Positions 53,240 to 62,067 of a stretch of 64,000 nucleotides of DNA are shown here, one piece after another (position 1 is the first letter of the stretch; every line of letters begins with the position of its first letter). Below the pieces are notes generated by a model. The model worked only from the letters and a program-made list of their open reading frames with translations, ran no database searches and had not been told where the DNA came from. The DNA comes from Halocatena marina (GTDB taxonomy: Archaea; Halobacteriota; Halobacteria; Halobacteriales; Haloarculaceae): NCBI RefSeq assembly GCF_025913575.1, contig NZ_CP109785.1:3472001-3536000 (forward strand). The letters run 5' to 3'. Position numbers and translations under genes: made by a program.

Positions 53240-53509
53240 ATGGAGCCGATCACTGTCCTTCTTTTCGTTTGCAGTGGTTGTATTGTGATCTTGGTCGGTC
53301 TATACAGCACCATTGCACTCTCTCATTACGTTCGGGGCGACTCACACTCAGAACGCCAACGCACGCCGTGGGCAGCCAACCGGAACGGAACTGACAGCAA
53401 TACTAACGAGACTAAACAACGACAGCGTCCGGGTCAGCGTTCCATCGACGCGAACGAGACTGAGGATGAGACTAACCTATCAGAATGGCAATGGCAGTCT
53501 CAACGCTGA
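53240..53509 (+). CDS. Small membrane protein, unknown
   Basis: An 89-residue protein with one N-terminal membrane helix (about 5-29 TVLLFVCSGCIVILVGLYSTIALS) and a hydrophilic tail rich in Arg, Asn, Gln and Glu. I do not recognise it. The tail has low complexity and could be weakly constrained. It lies in the low-GC tract, next to the repeat protein gene. Confidence 0.5.
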   Translation: MEPITVLLFVCSGCIVILVGLYSTIALSHYVRGDSHSERQRTPWAANRNGTDSNTNETKQRQRPGQRSIDANETEDETNLSEWQWQSQR

Positions 53510-53615
53510 TTGACCTAGTATTGACAAACTGTCTTCTCTAATCATGATGATCTATTGTAGGAATAGTCCAAACACAGTAAAAAATAATACAAAAGGCTGC
53601 ATGAATATTTATGAT

Positions 53616-54188
53616 ATGAAATCTGATGATGATATGGACCCTATCAAACAAGCATTAATCGAGGTGGATCAGCGACAACGTGGCCATTTGTCTCAGACAA
53701 AGTACGAGAATCTCCGCGATGATCACCATCCCTCTGTTTCTGATATTCTATACAAGTGTGGGTGGAACGACATCAAAGAGGAAGCAGGACTTCATATCGA
53801 TCCGCGCTCGACACGTGACAAAGTCACGAAACGTAACGCGATTACAGCCGTCAAAACTGTCTCTCAGCGTATGGATTGTGAAATGACGCTTGCGAAATAC
53901 GACGAACACCGCGATGACAATCACCCGTGCGGTGGGAGGATCGCCAAAAAATTCGGGTGGAGTAGGACAAAAGAAGAAGCAGATCTCGAGCGTCGTGAGT
54001 ATCAATCTGAGATTTCACGGGAAACAGCGATCAGGGCAATTCAGACAGTGAGTCAACGCGTTGAGGGAAATCTTACGATCGCATCGTACAACGAACATCG
54101 AGACGAACACCATCCCAGCGGGCACGGAATATCGAGTAAACTCGGGTGGAATTCGATGAAGGAGGCTGCTGGGTTGACCCCTCGCTAG
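53616..54188 (+). CDS. Triple homing-endonuclease-associated repeat protein
   Basis: A 190-residue protein made of three repeats of about 38 residues at 22-59, 87-124 and 151-187, spaced about 65 apart. Each has L-x3-K/S-Y-x2-H/L-R-D-x2-HP, a gap, then F/L-GW-x3-KEEA-D/G-L, the pattern of the homing-endonuclease-associated repeat (often seen with HNH enzymes), which is thought to bind DNA. No nuclease motif is visible. A longer frame starts at 53544; ATG at 53616 or 53634 gives the cleaner start. Neighbouring DNA is AT-rich, suggesting acquired DNA. Confidence 0.8.
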   Translation: MKSDDDMDPIKQALIEVDQRQRGHLSQTKYENLRDDHHPSVSDILYKCGWNDIKEEAGLHIDPRSTRDKVTKRNAITAVKTVSQRMDCEMTLAKYDEHRDDNHPCGGRIAKKFGWSRTKEEADLERREYQSEISRETAIRAIQTVSQRVEGNLTIASYNEHRDEHHPSGHGISSKLGWNSMKEAAGLTPR

Positions 54189-54206
54189 CAAAGCGTTTCG
54201 GGAATC

Positions 54207-54212
54207 TTTTTT
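54207..54212 (+). terminator. Oligo-T after repeat protein gene
   Basis: Six T follow the stop at 54188 by about 20 bases, a likely archaeal terminator. Confidence 0.5.
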
Positions 54213-54564
54213 GTCTGATCGGATTGTTGGTGGGAAGCAGGCCGTGTTGCTGAGGCTAAACTTACATTTGAACACTAACATCGCTATACTTTGGTCTCAA
54301 CTCTTCTATGCGACCGATCTTACGGAGTCTATTGGAAGGAAACCAGTAGACTGACGAATGACGTAGCGGCAAAAAGCCAAATATTGATAAATAAATACCA
54401 GAAATAGCTGGAATTTAATATGTAGGTTGAACTAACTCCGCAAGAAAACGAAACATTCATTATGGCAGCGTTAGGGAATTGCGGTGGAGGACGCAGGGCG
54501 GCGCACGCTCCCCTTGTTCCTCTCGCGCCCGGCCGATGACTCGGAGCGACACACGCTCAACCCC
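54213..54564. other. AT-rich tract with abrupt switch to GC-rich coding-like DNA
   Basis: No gene is seen from 54213 to 54483. From 54484 to 54564 the base composition jumps to GC-rich and an open frame leads into cbiP ([20 protein letters not shown]). It may be an N-terminal extension of CbiP or the remnant of an upstream gene whose start was replaced. Confidence 0.5.
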
Positions 54565-56097
54565 ATGACTCACACGCTCCTCGTCGCGGGCACGGCGAGC
54601 CACGTCGGCAAATCAACCGTCGTTGCTGGGCTTTGTCGCCTGCTTGCCACCCGTGACTCCCCTGTCGCTCCGTATAAGGCGCAGAATATGTCGAATAACG
54701 CTCGTGCAGTTGCAACGCCGGATGGAGAGGCTGGCGAGGTCGGTATTTCGCAGTACACGCAAGCCCGCGCGGCCCGTATTCGTCCAACTACAGACGTGAA
54801 TCCCGTTCTTTTGAAACCGCGCGGGAACGGCGAATCGCAGCTCATCATTCACGGGTGTGCTGTCGGCCACTACGGTGCAGGCGAGTATTACGCCGAGCAC
54901 TGGAACCGTGCTCATCTTGCTGCCCGCGAGTCGTGGAAACGCCTCGCTGACGAGTACGACCACATTATTGCCGAAGGCGCGGGCTCAATCGCGGAGATCA
55001 ACCTCCACCACCGCGATCTTGCGAACGTCGAAACGGCCCGCTTTACTGACGCTGATATTCTCCTCGTTGGGGATATCGAACGCGGTGGTGTTTTTGCAAG
55101 CCTCGTTGGGACGCTGTCGCTCATGCCGTCGGATCTCCGCAAACGGGTCATCGGTTGTCTCATCACGAAGTTCCGCGGCGATCGTTCATTACTTACCCCC
55201 GGTATCGAGGCGTTCGAAGAGCGGACTGACGTTCCCATTCTCGGCGTGCTTCCGTACAACGATCCAGGTCTTCCCGAGGAAGACAGCGTCTCGCTTCCTC
55301 CACGTGGAGAACGAGCTACGTTCGGTGCGAACGATGGGGTTTCAGACGAACGAGCGGTCACAATCGCCGTCCCGCGTCTCCCGCGCATTTCGAACTTTAC
55401 TGACCTCGAACCGCTGGCGCGCGAACCGGGCGTTCGCATCGCGTACCTCCCGCTTACCAACCAGATTCAAAATGCCGACGCGGTTGTCATTCCCGGTACG
55501 AAAAATACGGTCGATGACTGTCTTGCGCTCTGCTCGGCAGATTTCGATGACCGTCTTCGGGCGTTCGATGGTCCGATCGTCGGTCTCTGTGGCGGCTATC
55601 AGTTGCTCGGAAGGCGGATCACGAACGCCGCGGTTGAGGGGACGCGTTCTGTCGAGGAAATCGAGGGGATCGGTCTCCTTCCCGTCGAGACACGATTTAC
55701 CGAGGAGAAGCACGTCGAACCGGTTTCCCGACCAATTCACGGCTGTGGTCCCCTCACGGGAGCGTCCGGAGTCGTTGACGGCTACGAGATTCATATGGGC
55801 GAAACCGTGGCGCTCACGGCGGTCGATCGACCGTTTGATGGAATGGGTGCGGCGACTGACCGCGTGCTTGGAACGTACGTCCATGGTCTATTCGAGAATG
55901 AGACTGTACGTGATGCATTTCTCGACAGCGTCTTCGAACACGCGGGTATCGAACGCTCCCCGACACTGACTAAGAGACAAACGATAGAGGCAGAGCGTGA
56001 GTCCGAGACTGAGACGGAAATAGAATCACCACACGACCGCGCAGCTGCTCTCGTTCGCAAGCACGTCGATCTCTCTGCGCTTGGACTCGCTGAGTGA
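54565..56097 (+). CDS. cbiP: Cobyric acid synthase
   Basis: A 510-residue glutamine-dependent amidase of cobalamin synthesis. The N-terminus [23 protein letters not shown] is the P-loop ATPase domain, followed by [12 protein letters not shown], and a C-terminal amidotransferase domain with LCGGYQLLG (nucleophile Cys). It amidates the b, d, e and g side chains of adenosylcobyrinic acid a,c-diamide. The tail has an extra Thr/Glu-rich stretch (TEIE) before a final helix. No other cob/cbi genes flank it here. The start MTHTLL was chosen over an upstream GTG in phase. Confidence 0.93.
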   Translation: MTHTLLVAGTASHVGKSTVVAGLCRLLATRDSPVAPYKAQNMSNNARAVATPDGEAGEVGISQYTQARAARIRPTTDVNPVLLKPRGNGESQLIIHGCAVGHYGAGEYYAEHWNRAHLAARESWKRLADEYDHIIAEGAGSIAEINLHHRDLANVETARFTDADILLVGDIERGGVFASLVGTLSLMPSDLRKRVIGCLITKFRGDRSLLTPGIEAFEERTDVPILGVLPYNDPGLPEEDSVSLPPRGERATFGANDGVSDERAVTIAVPRLPRISNFTDLEPLAREPGVRIAYLPLTNQIQNADAVVIPGTKNTVDDCLALCSADFDDRLRAFDGPIVGLCGGYQLLGRRITNAAVEGTRSVEEIEGIGLLPVETRFTEEKHVEPVSRPIHGCGPLTGASGVVDGYEIHMGETVALTAVDRPFDGMGAATDRVLGTYVHGLFENETVRDAFLDSVFEHAGIERSPTLTKRQTIEAERESETETEIESPHDRAAALVRKHVDLSALGLAE

Positions 56098-56168
56098 GAG
56101 ACAGTAGTGATGTGATATATTGAGAAAACACTGGACGGGAGGATCAGACGACTCGAATGGGCCTGTCG

Positions 56169-56909
56169 CTATAAATACGCCCCATCCCACTCGTCGGGTC
56201 TGTGAACGTTTCCACACGTCGTGCATTTGATTCGGTCTAATTCATCGACCGTTTCGACTGCCGACCCGCAGCTCGAACAGTAGTATCCGTACTGCTCTTC
56301 GTAGTCGGCGTCTGTGTACAGTCGGTGGAGCGGAGCTTCGTCACCAGGTATCTCCTCGCTGCCGACGAACCGTTCTTGACCCTCTACTTCGATCGTCGAT
56401 GGAACGTCTTGAGATTCGGTGTTGTCATCAGCCGTGTTCTCAGACGATCCGTAGATGTGTTCATCCCACGTCTCGCCACCGAACTCGGTGTCGCGTTGGT
56501 CGATTCGTTCGTATCCGAATTGTTCGATGAATGCCGAACCCTCCGAGTTGCTGGCGAGGATTCGGGCGCGGATATCGGTCGTGCCTCGATCGGAGAGTCT
56601 CTCTCTCGTCCATTTGAACAGCTCCGTTCCCGCGCTCTGGCCTCGTTCTTCCGGATGAACGTGGAGCCAGAGCAATTGCCCCTCGCTGTCTGTGATCTTT
56701 GCCTCCGAAAACCCAACAACAGTATCGTCGATTTCAGCGACACCGATAACGCTATCAGCGAGCCGATCCGCCATCGTCCGCGCGTCGAACCACTCCTCCA
56801 CAATAACATCAATACCGGTGGGGCTGATTGCATACGACGCCTGTATCGATTGTCGTGCGATGTCGTGGATCGCCGTGACATCCGCCTCGGTTGCTTTGCG
56901 GACGTTCAT
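56169..56909 (-). CDS. GNAT acetyltransferase fused to zinc ribbon
   Basis: A 246-residue protein. Residues 1-150 form a GNAT N-acetyltransferase (MNVRKATEADVTAIHDIARQSI, VHPEERGQSAGTELFKW acetyl-CoA loop, FIEQFGYERI). The rest is an acidic linker and a C-terminal zinc ribbon CSSCGSAVETVDEL...CTTCGNV. Acetyl acceptor is unknown; the zinc ribbon could bind nucleic acid or protein. It lies 52 bases from the comA gene on the same strand. Confidence 0.86.
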   Translation of the reverse strand: MNVRKATEADVTAIHDIARQSIQASYAISPTGIDVIVEEWFDARTMADRLADSVIGVAEIDDTVVGFSEAKITDSEGQLLWLHVHPEERGQSAGTELFKWTRERLSDRGTTDIRARILASNSEGSAFIEQFGYERIDQRDTEFGGETWDEHIYGSSENTADDNTESQDVPSTIEVEGQERFVGSEEIPGDEAPLHRLYTDADYEEQYGYYCSSCGSAVETVDELDRIKCTTCGNVHRPDEWDGAYL

Positions 56910-56960
56910 ACGTGTAGTTTTGTCCGTCGAGCGGATGAAACTGGTGATGACGGAGACACT

Positions 56961-57788
56961 TCACTCACCATACGATGTGATCCGTCCCCACGTCGATTTT
57001 TTGCCCCACAGTCCCGAACGCATGCACTCACATTCGACGATCTGGGAGTTGTCGATGAACAAATTCACGTTTGGTCCGAAGTTCTTGATGTACCACTCGA
57101 ACATCTCTGGACCGGGGGCCTCGAAGACGCAGTTTTCGATGCCCAACTCTGTGGCGATCTGATAGGCAACGTCGGTTCGCCAGTCGGTCACGCTCTCGGT
57201 GATGCCCTCTGCCTCGACCATGAGTTTGTACGCGCCCGCATCGAGGTGCCGACGGCCTTCGTCGATTGCCAGCGCCGGGTCCTGCTGAGTCTCCTCTAAC
57301 AGCTCCTCCTCACTCGATGCTCCACCAGCACCGAACTGAACGTTAATTTCGGGTTTGGCTTTCAAACCGTGATCGACGACGAGTTCGGTGAGTGAAACGA
57401 TGTCATCCACGTCAATCGCGAGAAATCCCGACGAGATTTCGACGATGTCGAAGCCTAACTCACCTGCCTCGACAACGTAGTCCTCAACGTGCTCATTGTC
57501 CGCGACGAGAACGTGCTCGATGAATCCACCAGTCGAAACAGCGACGTCGAACTCGTGACACGTGTCGATCAGCTCACGAACCGCGTCCTCGGGCATCAGC
57601 GCGAACGACCCACCGGAGAACTTGTAGATATCCACGTAGTGACCCATCGTCTCCAAGAGATCGCGCAGCTCTCGCGGTCCCATCGGATCGTAGTACGGGC
57701 CCCGTATCTCGGTGATGCCCTTCTCCCGTGGCTTGTCCGGACGATCGTTCACCCGAAGAAAGTCAAAGGCACGGTTGTCTACTGGCAT
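56961..57788 (-). CDS. comA: Phosphosulfolactate synthase (ComA family)
   Basis: A 275-residue TIM-barrel member of the ComA family. Motifs include KPREKGITEIRGPYYDPMGPRELRDLLE, YVDIYKFSGGSF, VSTGGFIEHVL, VEISSGFLAID and LMVEAEGITES with FEAPGPEMFEWYIKNFGP. In methanogens the enzyme adds sulfite to phosphoenolpyruvate on the coenzyme M path; haloarchaea do not make methane, so here the product, sulfolactate or a relative, serves something else. Metal-site residues look complete. It may be cotranscribed with the GNAT gene downstream. Confidence 0.9.
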   Translation of the reverse strand: MPVDNRAFDFLRVNDRPDKPREKGITEIRGPYYDPMGPRELRDLLETMGHYVDIYKFSGGSFALMPEDAVRELIDTCHEFDVAVSTGGFIEHVLVADNEHVEDYVVEAGELGFDIVEISSGFLAIDVDDIVSLTELVVDHGLKAKPEINVQFGAGGASSEEELLEETQQDPALAIDEGRRHLDAGAYKLMVEAEGITESVTDWRTDVAYQIATELGIENCVFEAPGPEMFEWYIKNFGPNVNLFIDNSQIVECECMRSGLWGKKSTWGRITSYGE

Positions 57789-57943
57789 GATTCTAGCCTA
57801 AGAGCGTCAGTCACTTATCGATTGACGGGGATTGTGCAAGCACCGACACAGTTCGAGATATCGACCTCCTCTAACGATTAGTGATGTGGTAAGAATTGAT
57901 TGAGCGGTACATATTCATCACTTCGATACATATACGATTGAAG

Positions 57944-58231
57944 ATGGTCCTACAATCATTTCCCTCCAGCATCGTTTCGATATCTGTCTTCTTTGGAGTT
58001 TCATGGGCATTAATTACATATTTGTCATCGAGAATAGTGGATGAAATAGTAACAAATAATTGGATCAATATCATTGTCACTGCGGGGATGTCAGGTACCG
58101 CAGTGTATCTTTTGCGACTCGCAGGTATGTCTGGTATCTCGCCGTTGCTCTGGTGCGTCGTTACTATAATCGTACTTGGCGTCCTCAAGTGGCTGTTCTC
58201 ACAGAGCACACCCCGGTTCACTGTCGTGTGA
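57944..58231 (+). CDS. Small membrane protein, unknown
   Basis: A 95-residue protein with three hydrophobic segments (about 9-24 VSISVFFGVSWALITY, 42-56 IIVTAGMSGTAVYLL, 68-84 CVVTIIVLGVLKWLF). I do not recognise it. ATG at 57944 is preferred to an upstream TTG at 57896. Base composition is AT-rich compared with its neighbours, which fits recent arrival or weak constraint. Confidence 0.6.
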   Translation: MVLQSFPSSIVSISVFFGVSWALITYLSSRIVDEIVTNNWINIIVTAGMSGTAVYLLRLAGMSGISPLLWCVVTIIVLGVLKWLFSQSTPRFTVV

Positions 58232-58248
58232 TCGACGACGGTCCCTCC

Positions 58249-58255
58249 AAAAAAA
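58249..58255 (-). terminator. Oligo-T after mmgE/prpD gene
   Basis: Seven A on the plus strand (U run on the minus transcript) lie 27 bases after the stop of the MmgE/PrpD gene. This is a good archaeal terminator. Confidence 0.6.
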
Positions 58256-58281
58256 TTATTTAACGTTCGAAACTGCAAGCG

Positions 58282-59631
58282 TTACTCCAACAGTTCGACG
58301 AGATCAACCACGTCGCACGTGTCCAGTGATTTCACCGTTTCGATGATTTCGTTCTGACGCTCCCGAGCGTAGCGATCGTCAGTCATCGTCGTGAATTTCT
58401 CCTCGATCTGTGCCCACGACATTGGGTTGTTCGGGTGGCCACTGAAGTCGTCTTTTTCGATCTGGTACGTGCTATCGTCGAGTTCGATCTCGATATTCGC
58501 CGGCATCTCGCCGTTTTCGAAGCGTTCGGTGAGCACTTCGTCTTCTTCGACCGTCACCTTCCGGAGAAGTGTCTGCACGTCATCGCGCTGGATCCGCTCA
58601 GGATCGTAGGCGTCGTTCGTCATCTGGCGGTCGATGAGCGCAGCGGCGAGCATGTACGGCAGCGAGTGGTCGGCTTGGGCTTTCGTTTCGACCTCATAGC
58701 GCGATCCCTCGCCACCGCCGATGATGAGCTTTGCACCCTCGAACGTGTCGAGGTGGATGGATTCAACCCTCGAAGCGTCGATATCGTGCTCTTCGGCGAG
58801 TTCAATAATCCCCTCGACTGCGGATTGGGCGTACGTCTCCGCGACGTATCGCTTCGTCATGGTGTCAAACACCCGTTCGCATCCAGTGTCGAGGTCGATC
58901 TCGAACTCGCCGCTGACGATCTGTTTCCACCCTTTTTGCCCCTCGAACAAGTTCGTTGGGCCTTCCATACCGTGATCCGCCAGCGCGACCGAGTAGACGG
59001 CGTTACGGGCTGCGTTCGCGCTTGCGATGCCCTTCCACTCGTTGATGCCACCAGTCCGCGTTACCCGGAGCGCGTTGTGTGCTGTCCCAGCGATACCGAT
59101 CGCATTCCGAAGTTCCTCGCGGTCGAGTTCACTGACCAGACCGGCTCCTGTTGCGGCCGAGAGGACGGTGTGAGTGACGTGATCCCAGCCCCGGTCACGG
59201 ACAGGTGCGTTCCACGCCAACTCACCCTGCACCTCGTACGCGACCCCGATCCCTGCGAGCAGGTCGGCACCAGTGAGTCCTTGTTGCTCTGCGCACGCGA
59301 TCACACTCGCAATGTTGTCGCTCGGGTGTGGCGTCTCTCCCGGCGCGAGAAACGAGTCCATATAATCGAGATACCGTGTGAGAGTGGTGTTATACAGTGC
59401 GGCGGTCGGTGGTGCCGCCGTATCGTCGCTTCCCCACAATCGACACGGACCCGCTGTGTCCATCTCGACGCTCGTTTCGTGGACGATTTCCACTGCGTCG
59501 GCTCCGAGCGCGCCGACAGCAATACCGATTGAATCGAGTACACGCTTTTTGAGCTCTTCTTGAACGTCGTCTGATAGCTCGTCGTATGCGACCGACAACG
59601 CGAAGTCGGCGAGTTCGGCTGTCGTCGTCAT
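58282..59631 (-). CDS. MmgE/PrpD family protein
   Basis: A 449-residue member of the MmgE/PrpD family (2-methylcitrate dehydratase or aconitate decarboxylase-like). It begins MTTTAELADFALSVAYDELSDDVQEELKKRVLDSIGIAVG and contains DSFLAPGETPHPSDNIASVIACAEQQGL, TGGINEWKGIASANAARNAV and LDTFEGAKLIIGGGEGS. Actual substrate is not readable. No methylcitrate synthase or lyase is adjacent. The start at 59631 follows the family. Confidence 0.9.
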   Translation of the reverse strand: MTTTAELADFALSVAYDELSDDVQEELKKRVLDSIGIAVGALGADAVEIVHETSVEMDTAGPCRLWGSDDTAAPPTAALYNTTLTRYLDYMDSFLAPGETPHPSDNIASVIACAEQQGLTGADLLAGIGVAYEVQGELAWNAPVRDRGWDHVTHTVLSAATGAGLVSELDREELRNAIGIAGTAHNALRVTRTGGINEWKGIASANAARNAVYSVALADHGMEGPTNLFEGQKGWKQIVSGEFEIDLDTGCERVFDTMTKRYVAETYAQSAVEGIIELAEEHDIDASRVESIHLDTFEGAKLIIGGGEGSRYEVETKAQADHSLPYMLAAALIDRQMTNDAYDPERIQRDDVQTLLRKVTVEEDEVLTERFENGEMPANIEIELDDSTYQIEKDDFSGHPNNPMSWAQIEEKFTTMTDDRYARERQNEIIETVKSLDTCDVVDLVELLE

Positions 59632-59770
59632 AGATGGTGCATCTCCGGGAACTCCGATAAGCCTGTGGCCGGCACAGCAAACCTCCGTGTGATGGCTCCC
59701 ACTCGGACGAGGAGCGGGCAGAGTGTCCCATGACGAGCGCTTATATACGATGGCGAATCGATTCACGACA

Positions 59771-60538
59771 ATGGTTGAGGCGTTCGCAGTTGCGAGCGGA
59801 AAGGGTGGGACTGGAAAGACGACGAGCACGCTCGCACTCGGAATGGCGCTCACCGAGGAGTACGACGTGACCGTTGTCGACGCAGACACTGGGATGGCGA
59901 ACCTTCTCTTTCATACGGGACTCGCGGACGCGGATACGACACTGCACGATGTGCTCCGGAACGACGCTCCGGTTTCTGAGGCAACCTACGACCGGTTTGG
60001 GATGCGTGTCGTTCCCTGTGGGACGAGTCTCGCGGGATTTCGGGACGCTGATCCGACACGGTTGCGCAACGCTGTCGCCACTCTTGCGAGTGAAACTGAC
60101 GTCCTCTTGCTCGATTCCGCCGCCGCACTCGGGAGCAAAAGCGCTGTTTTGCCAATCGTGCTTGCAGACCGGGTCGTCATCATTCTCCAGCCGACGATCC
60201 CGTCGCTCTCGGATGCGCTGAAAGTACAGGAGTACGCCACATCGTACGGAACGGGCGTTGCGGGCATCTTATTCAACCGGGTGCAAGACGACGATGCTAT
60301 CGACACCATAGAATCGAAGGCCAAACGGTACTTCGATGGACCGACGATCGGCACTGTTCCCGAGAGCGATTCGGCACGGGCTGCCCGACGAGCGAGCGAA
60401 CCACTACTAGCTCACGCGCCCGACTCGGTTCCAGCAAGCGCGTATCGTGACGCTGCACAGACGCTCGACGTACAGGCTGGTGACTCCGATGCCGTCGCTG
60501 ACCGCTTCCGGAGTGCAGTCATTCCGGAAACACCATGA
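59771..60538 (+). CDS. MinD/ParA-like P-loop ATPase
   Basis: A 255-residue ATPase with the deviant Walker A SGKGGTGKTTSTLALG (K11), switch DTGMANLLF, and DVLLLDSAAALGSKSAV. The C-terminal amphipathic membrane-targeting helix of MinD is not obvious. Haloarchaea carry several MinD paralogues, some acting in motility or polar positioning. It overlaps the next gene by four bases, so the two proteins are probably made together and may act together. Start at 59771 gives MVEAFAVASGKGG. Confidence 0.9.
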   Translation: MVEAFAVASGKGGTGKTTSTLALGMALTEEYDVTVVDADTGMANLLFHTGLADADTTLHDVLRNDAPVSEATYDRFGMRVVPCGTSLAGFRDADPTRLRNAVATLASETDVLLLDSAAALGSKSAVLPIVLADRVVIILQPTIPSLSDALKVQEYATSYGTGVAGILFNRVQDDDAIDTIESKAKRYFDGPTIGTVPESDSARAARRASEPLLAHAPDSVPASAYRDAAQTLDVQAGDSDAVADRFRSAVIPETP

Positions 60539-61086
60539 CTGATCTCGTTATTCCGCAAGGTCAGCTTCTCCGCTCGCGTATCGTTCCCGACATTCGGACC
60601 GTTCTCACCGAGGCGCTCGATCGCAGTCTGACCGGGTACGCGGTCCTCGAACCGCAGGACGCATCCCGATTCAACAGCAATGAGAAAGGAATTCTTACGT
60701 TCGAAGTGGGCATCCCGGTTCTTGCCTATCATACTGGCACCGATACGGGTGGAACGAACGCACTTTCAGAGTTCGTCACTGGTGGATCATTCCGATTTGA
60801 TCTCTATGGGCTCTCGTCAGATCAGTTAGAAACCATCCACGATACACCGGAACTGCGTGTGCCACCGGAAATGCCCGCAAACCATCTCGCTGGTGATCCG
60901 GTGCTCGCAGCCCGAACACGACGCGTGGCTGCCCAGCCGAAACAGCGTTCATCACGGTCCGAGGAGCTGAACGCTGTGGAGTCGTTCCTCGAAGACACCG
61001 AGCGAATCGAGGCACTCCGCGAACAAGCGCGCGCCGAGGCAAAACGCCATGCGCACGACTGGGGGCTACATGATCAACTCGAATGA
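60535..61086 (+). CDS. Unknown partner of MinD-like ATPase
   Basis: A 183-residue acidic protein starting MTDLVIPQGQLLRSRIVPDIRTVLTEALDRSLTGYAVLEP. I do not recognise a family. Its middle has mixed beta and helix (GILTFEVGIPVLAYHTG, GSFRFDLYGLSSDQ), and its end is a helical, Arg/Glu-rich stretch (FLEDTERIEALREQARAEAKR) that could be a coiled coil. The four-base overlap (ATGA) with the ATPase gene strongly suggests a shared function. Confidence 0.78.
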   Translation: MTDLVIPQGQLLRSRIVPDIRTVLTEALDRSLTGYAVLEPQDASRFNSNEKGILTFEVGIPVLAYHTGTDTGGTNALSEFVTGGSFRFDLYGLSSDQLETIHDTPELRVPPEMPANHLAGDPVLAARTRRVAAQPKQRSSRSEELNAVESFLEDTERIEALREQARAEAKRHAHDWGLHDQLE

Positions 61087-61131
61087 CGAAGCCGTCGACT
61101 CTCGACCAATGCTCCCGATCGAAATGAAAAA

Positions 61132-61809
61132 CTACGGTTCTAATCGGATTCTGAACTGCGAGCGTGAACCAATGAGGAGCGTCTCCTTGATCAGAACTTC
61201 GTGACCACGCCGAAGGCGTTCTGAGAGTGCTTGGTGAGAAATGCCAATCTCGTTGGCAAGATCTCCGAGGTCTGCTTTTCGTGGGACGTCGAAGTAGCCC
61301 TCTTCGCATGCGACCGTCAACGCATCGAACTGTTCGTCAGTGAGACCGTATCGTCCTGCTGTCTCACTCGATAGTTCGCGGACACGCTCGACTTCGAAGG
61401 AGAGTTCGTACTGATCACAGAACTCACTCGTCTCAGAGAGCTCATCACGGTACGGATACATGATCCGAAGCGTCCAGTACTCATTATCACCAGAGACGTC
61501 CAGCACGGTTGCACTCGTGTTCGTGAGAATCTGGAGCACAAGTCGAACCTGATCAATCCACTCCATCCGATAGAGAAATTCGTGATCGAATGCAGCGAGG
61601 CATTCGAATCGATCGACGCTCTGATCTCGTTCGAGTCCGCTTTCTAGCGTTTCACGCTCGGTCCCGCGTGCCCAAATGAGTGGCATGACGGTCTGTCCGC
61701 CGTTCTCGACGATTCGCTCGCATTCGAAGACAGCTCCGGGCGCTGCACTCAGCGTCTCGCTGAGTGCGAATTCCGCTACAGGGATGGTTGCCCGTACGAT
61801 AGTCGCCAT
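61132..61809 (-). CDS. Bacterioopsin-activator-type HTH regulator
   Basis: A 225-residue regulator with the Bat-type layout: an N-terminal HTH-associated domain (MATIVRATIPVAEFALSETL, RLVLQILTNTSATVLDVSGDNEYWTLRIMYPYRDELS) and a C-terminal HTH_10 domain (YGLTDEQFDALTVACEEGYFDVPRKADLGDLANEIGISHQALSERLRRGHEVLI). Haloarchaea have many; the signal is unknown. It is transcribed opposite to the MinD pair. Confidence 0.9.
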   Translation of the reverse strand: MATIVRATIPVAEFALSETLSAAPGAVFECERIVENGGQTVMPLIWARGTERETLESGLERDQSVDRFECLAAFDHEFLYRMEWIDQVRLVLQILTNTSATVLDVSGDNEYWTLRIMYPYRDELSETSEFCDQYELSFEVERVRELSSETAGRYGLTDEQFDALTVACEEGYFDVPRKADLGDLANEIGISHQALSERLRRGHEVLIKETLLIGSRSQFRIRLEP

Positions 61810-61855
61810 TGATGACAGTTAAACGGAAGGTGTACTAAACCTTTCTCAATGAATT

Positions 61856-62008
61856 TTGAGGATTCATCTAATAAATAGTATCAAGATATTAATTTCCCTG
61901 CTAGCATCAGGTGCTCTTTTACTCGTACTGTTATTTTTGCTATATCGGAGGTATAGGCGATCTGTCGGCCGATTCGTCGATAAAATCAGTGTTGGTAATG
62001 GAAAATAG
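61856..62008 (+). CDS. Possible 50-residue single-helix membrane protein
   Basis: A frame from TTG (61856) runs to TAG (62006-62008). It reads RIHLINSIKILISLLASGA, then LLLVLLFLLYRRYRRSVGRF, one membrane helix with a basic cytoplasmic end. TTG starts are uncommon in this window and no homologue is known to me, so it may be chance. It is in the AT-rich gap between the Bat-type and aldehyde dehydrogenase genes. Confidence 0.25.
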   Translation: MRIHLINSIKILISLLASGALLLVLLFLLYRRYRRSVGRFVDKISVGNGK

Positions 62009-62067
62009 AGCTATTTAGTACAATGTGAGTAAATCTTTTGTAGATGGGAATGAGAGTATACAACATG

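Noticed and set aside
57871..58278. 135-residue minus-strand frame
   Set aside because: The plus-strand membrane protein at 57944 is more convincing.
58435..59532. 365-residue plus-strand frame inside MmgE/PrpD gene
   Set aside because: Shadow frame; the minus-strand protein has a clear family.
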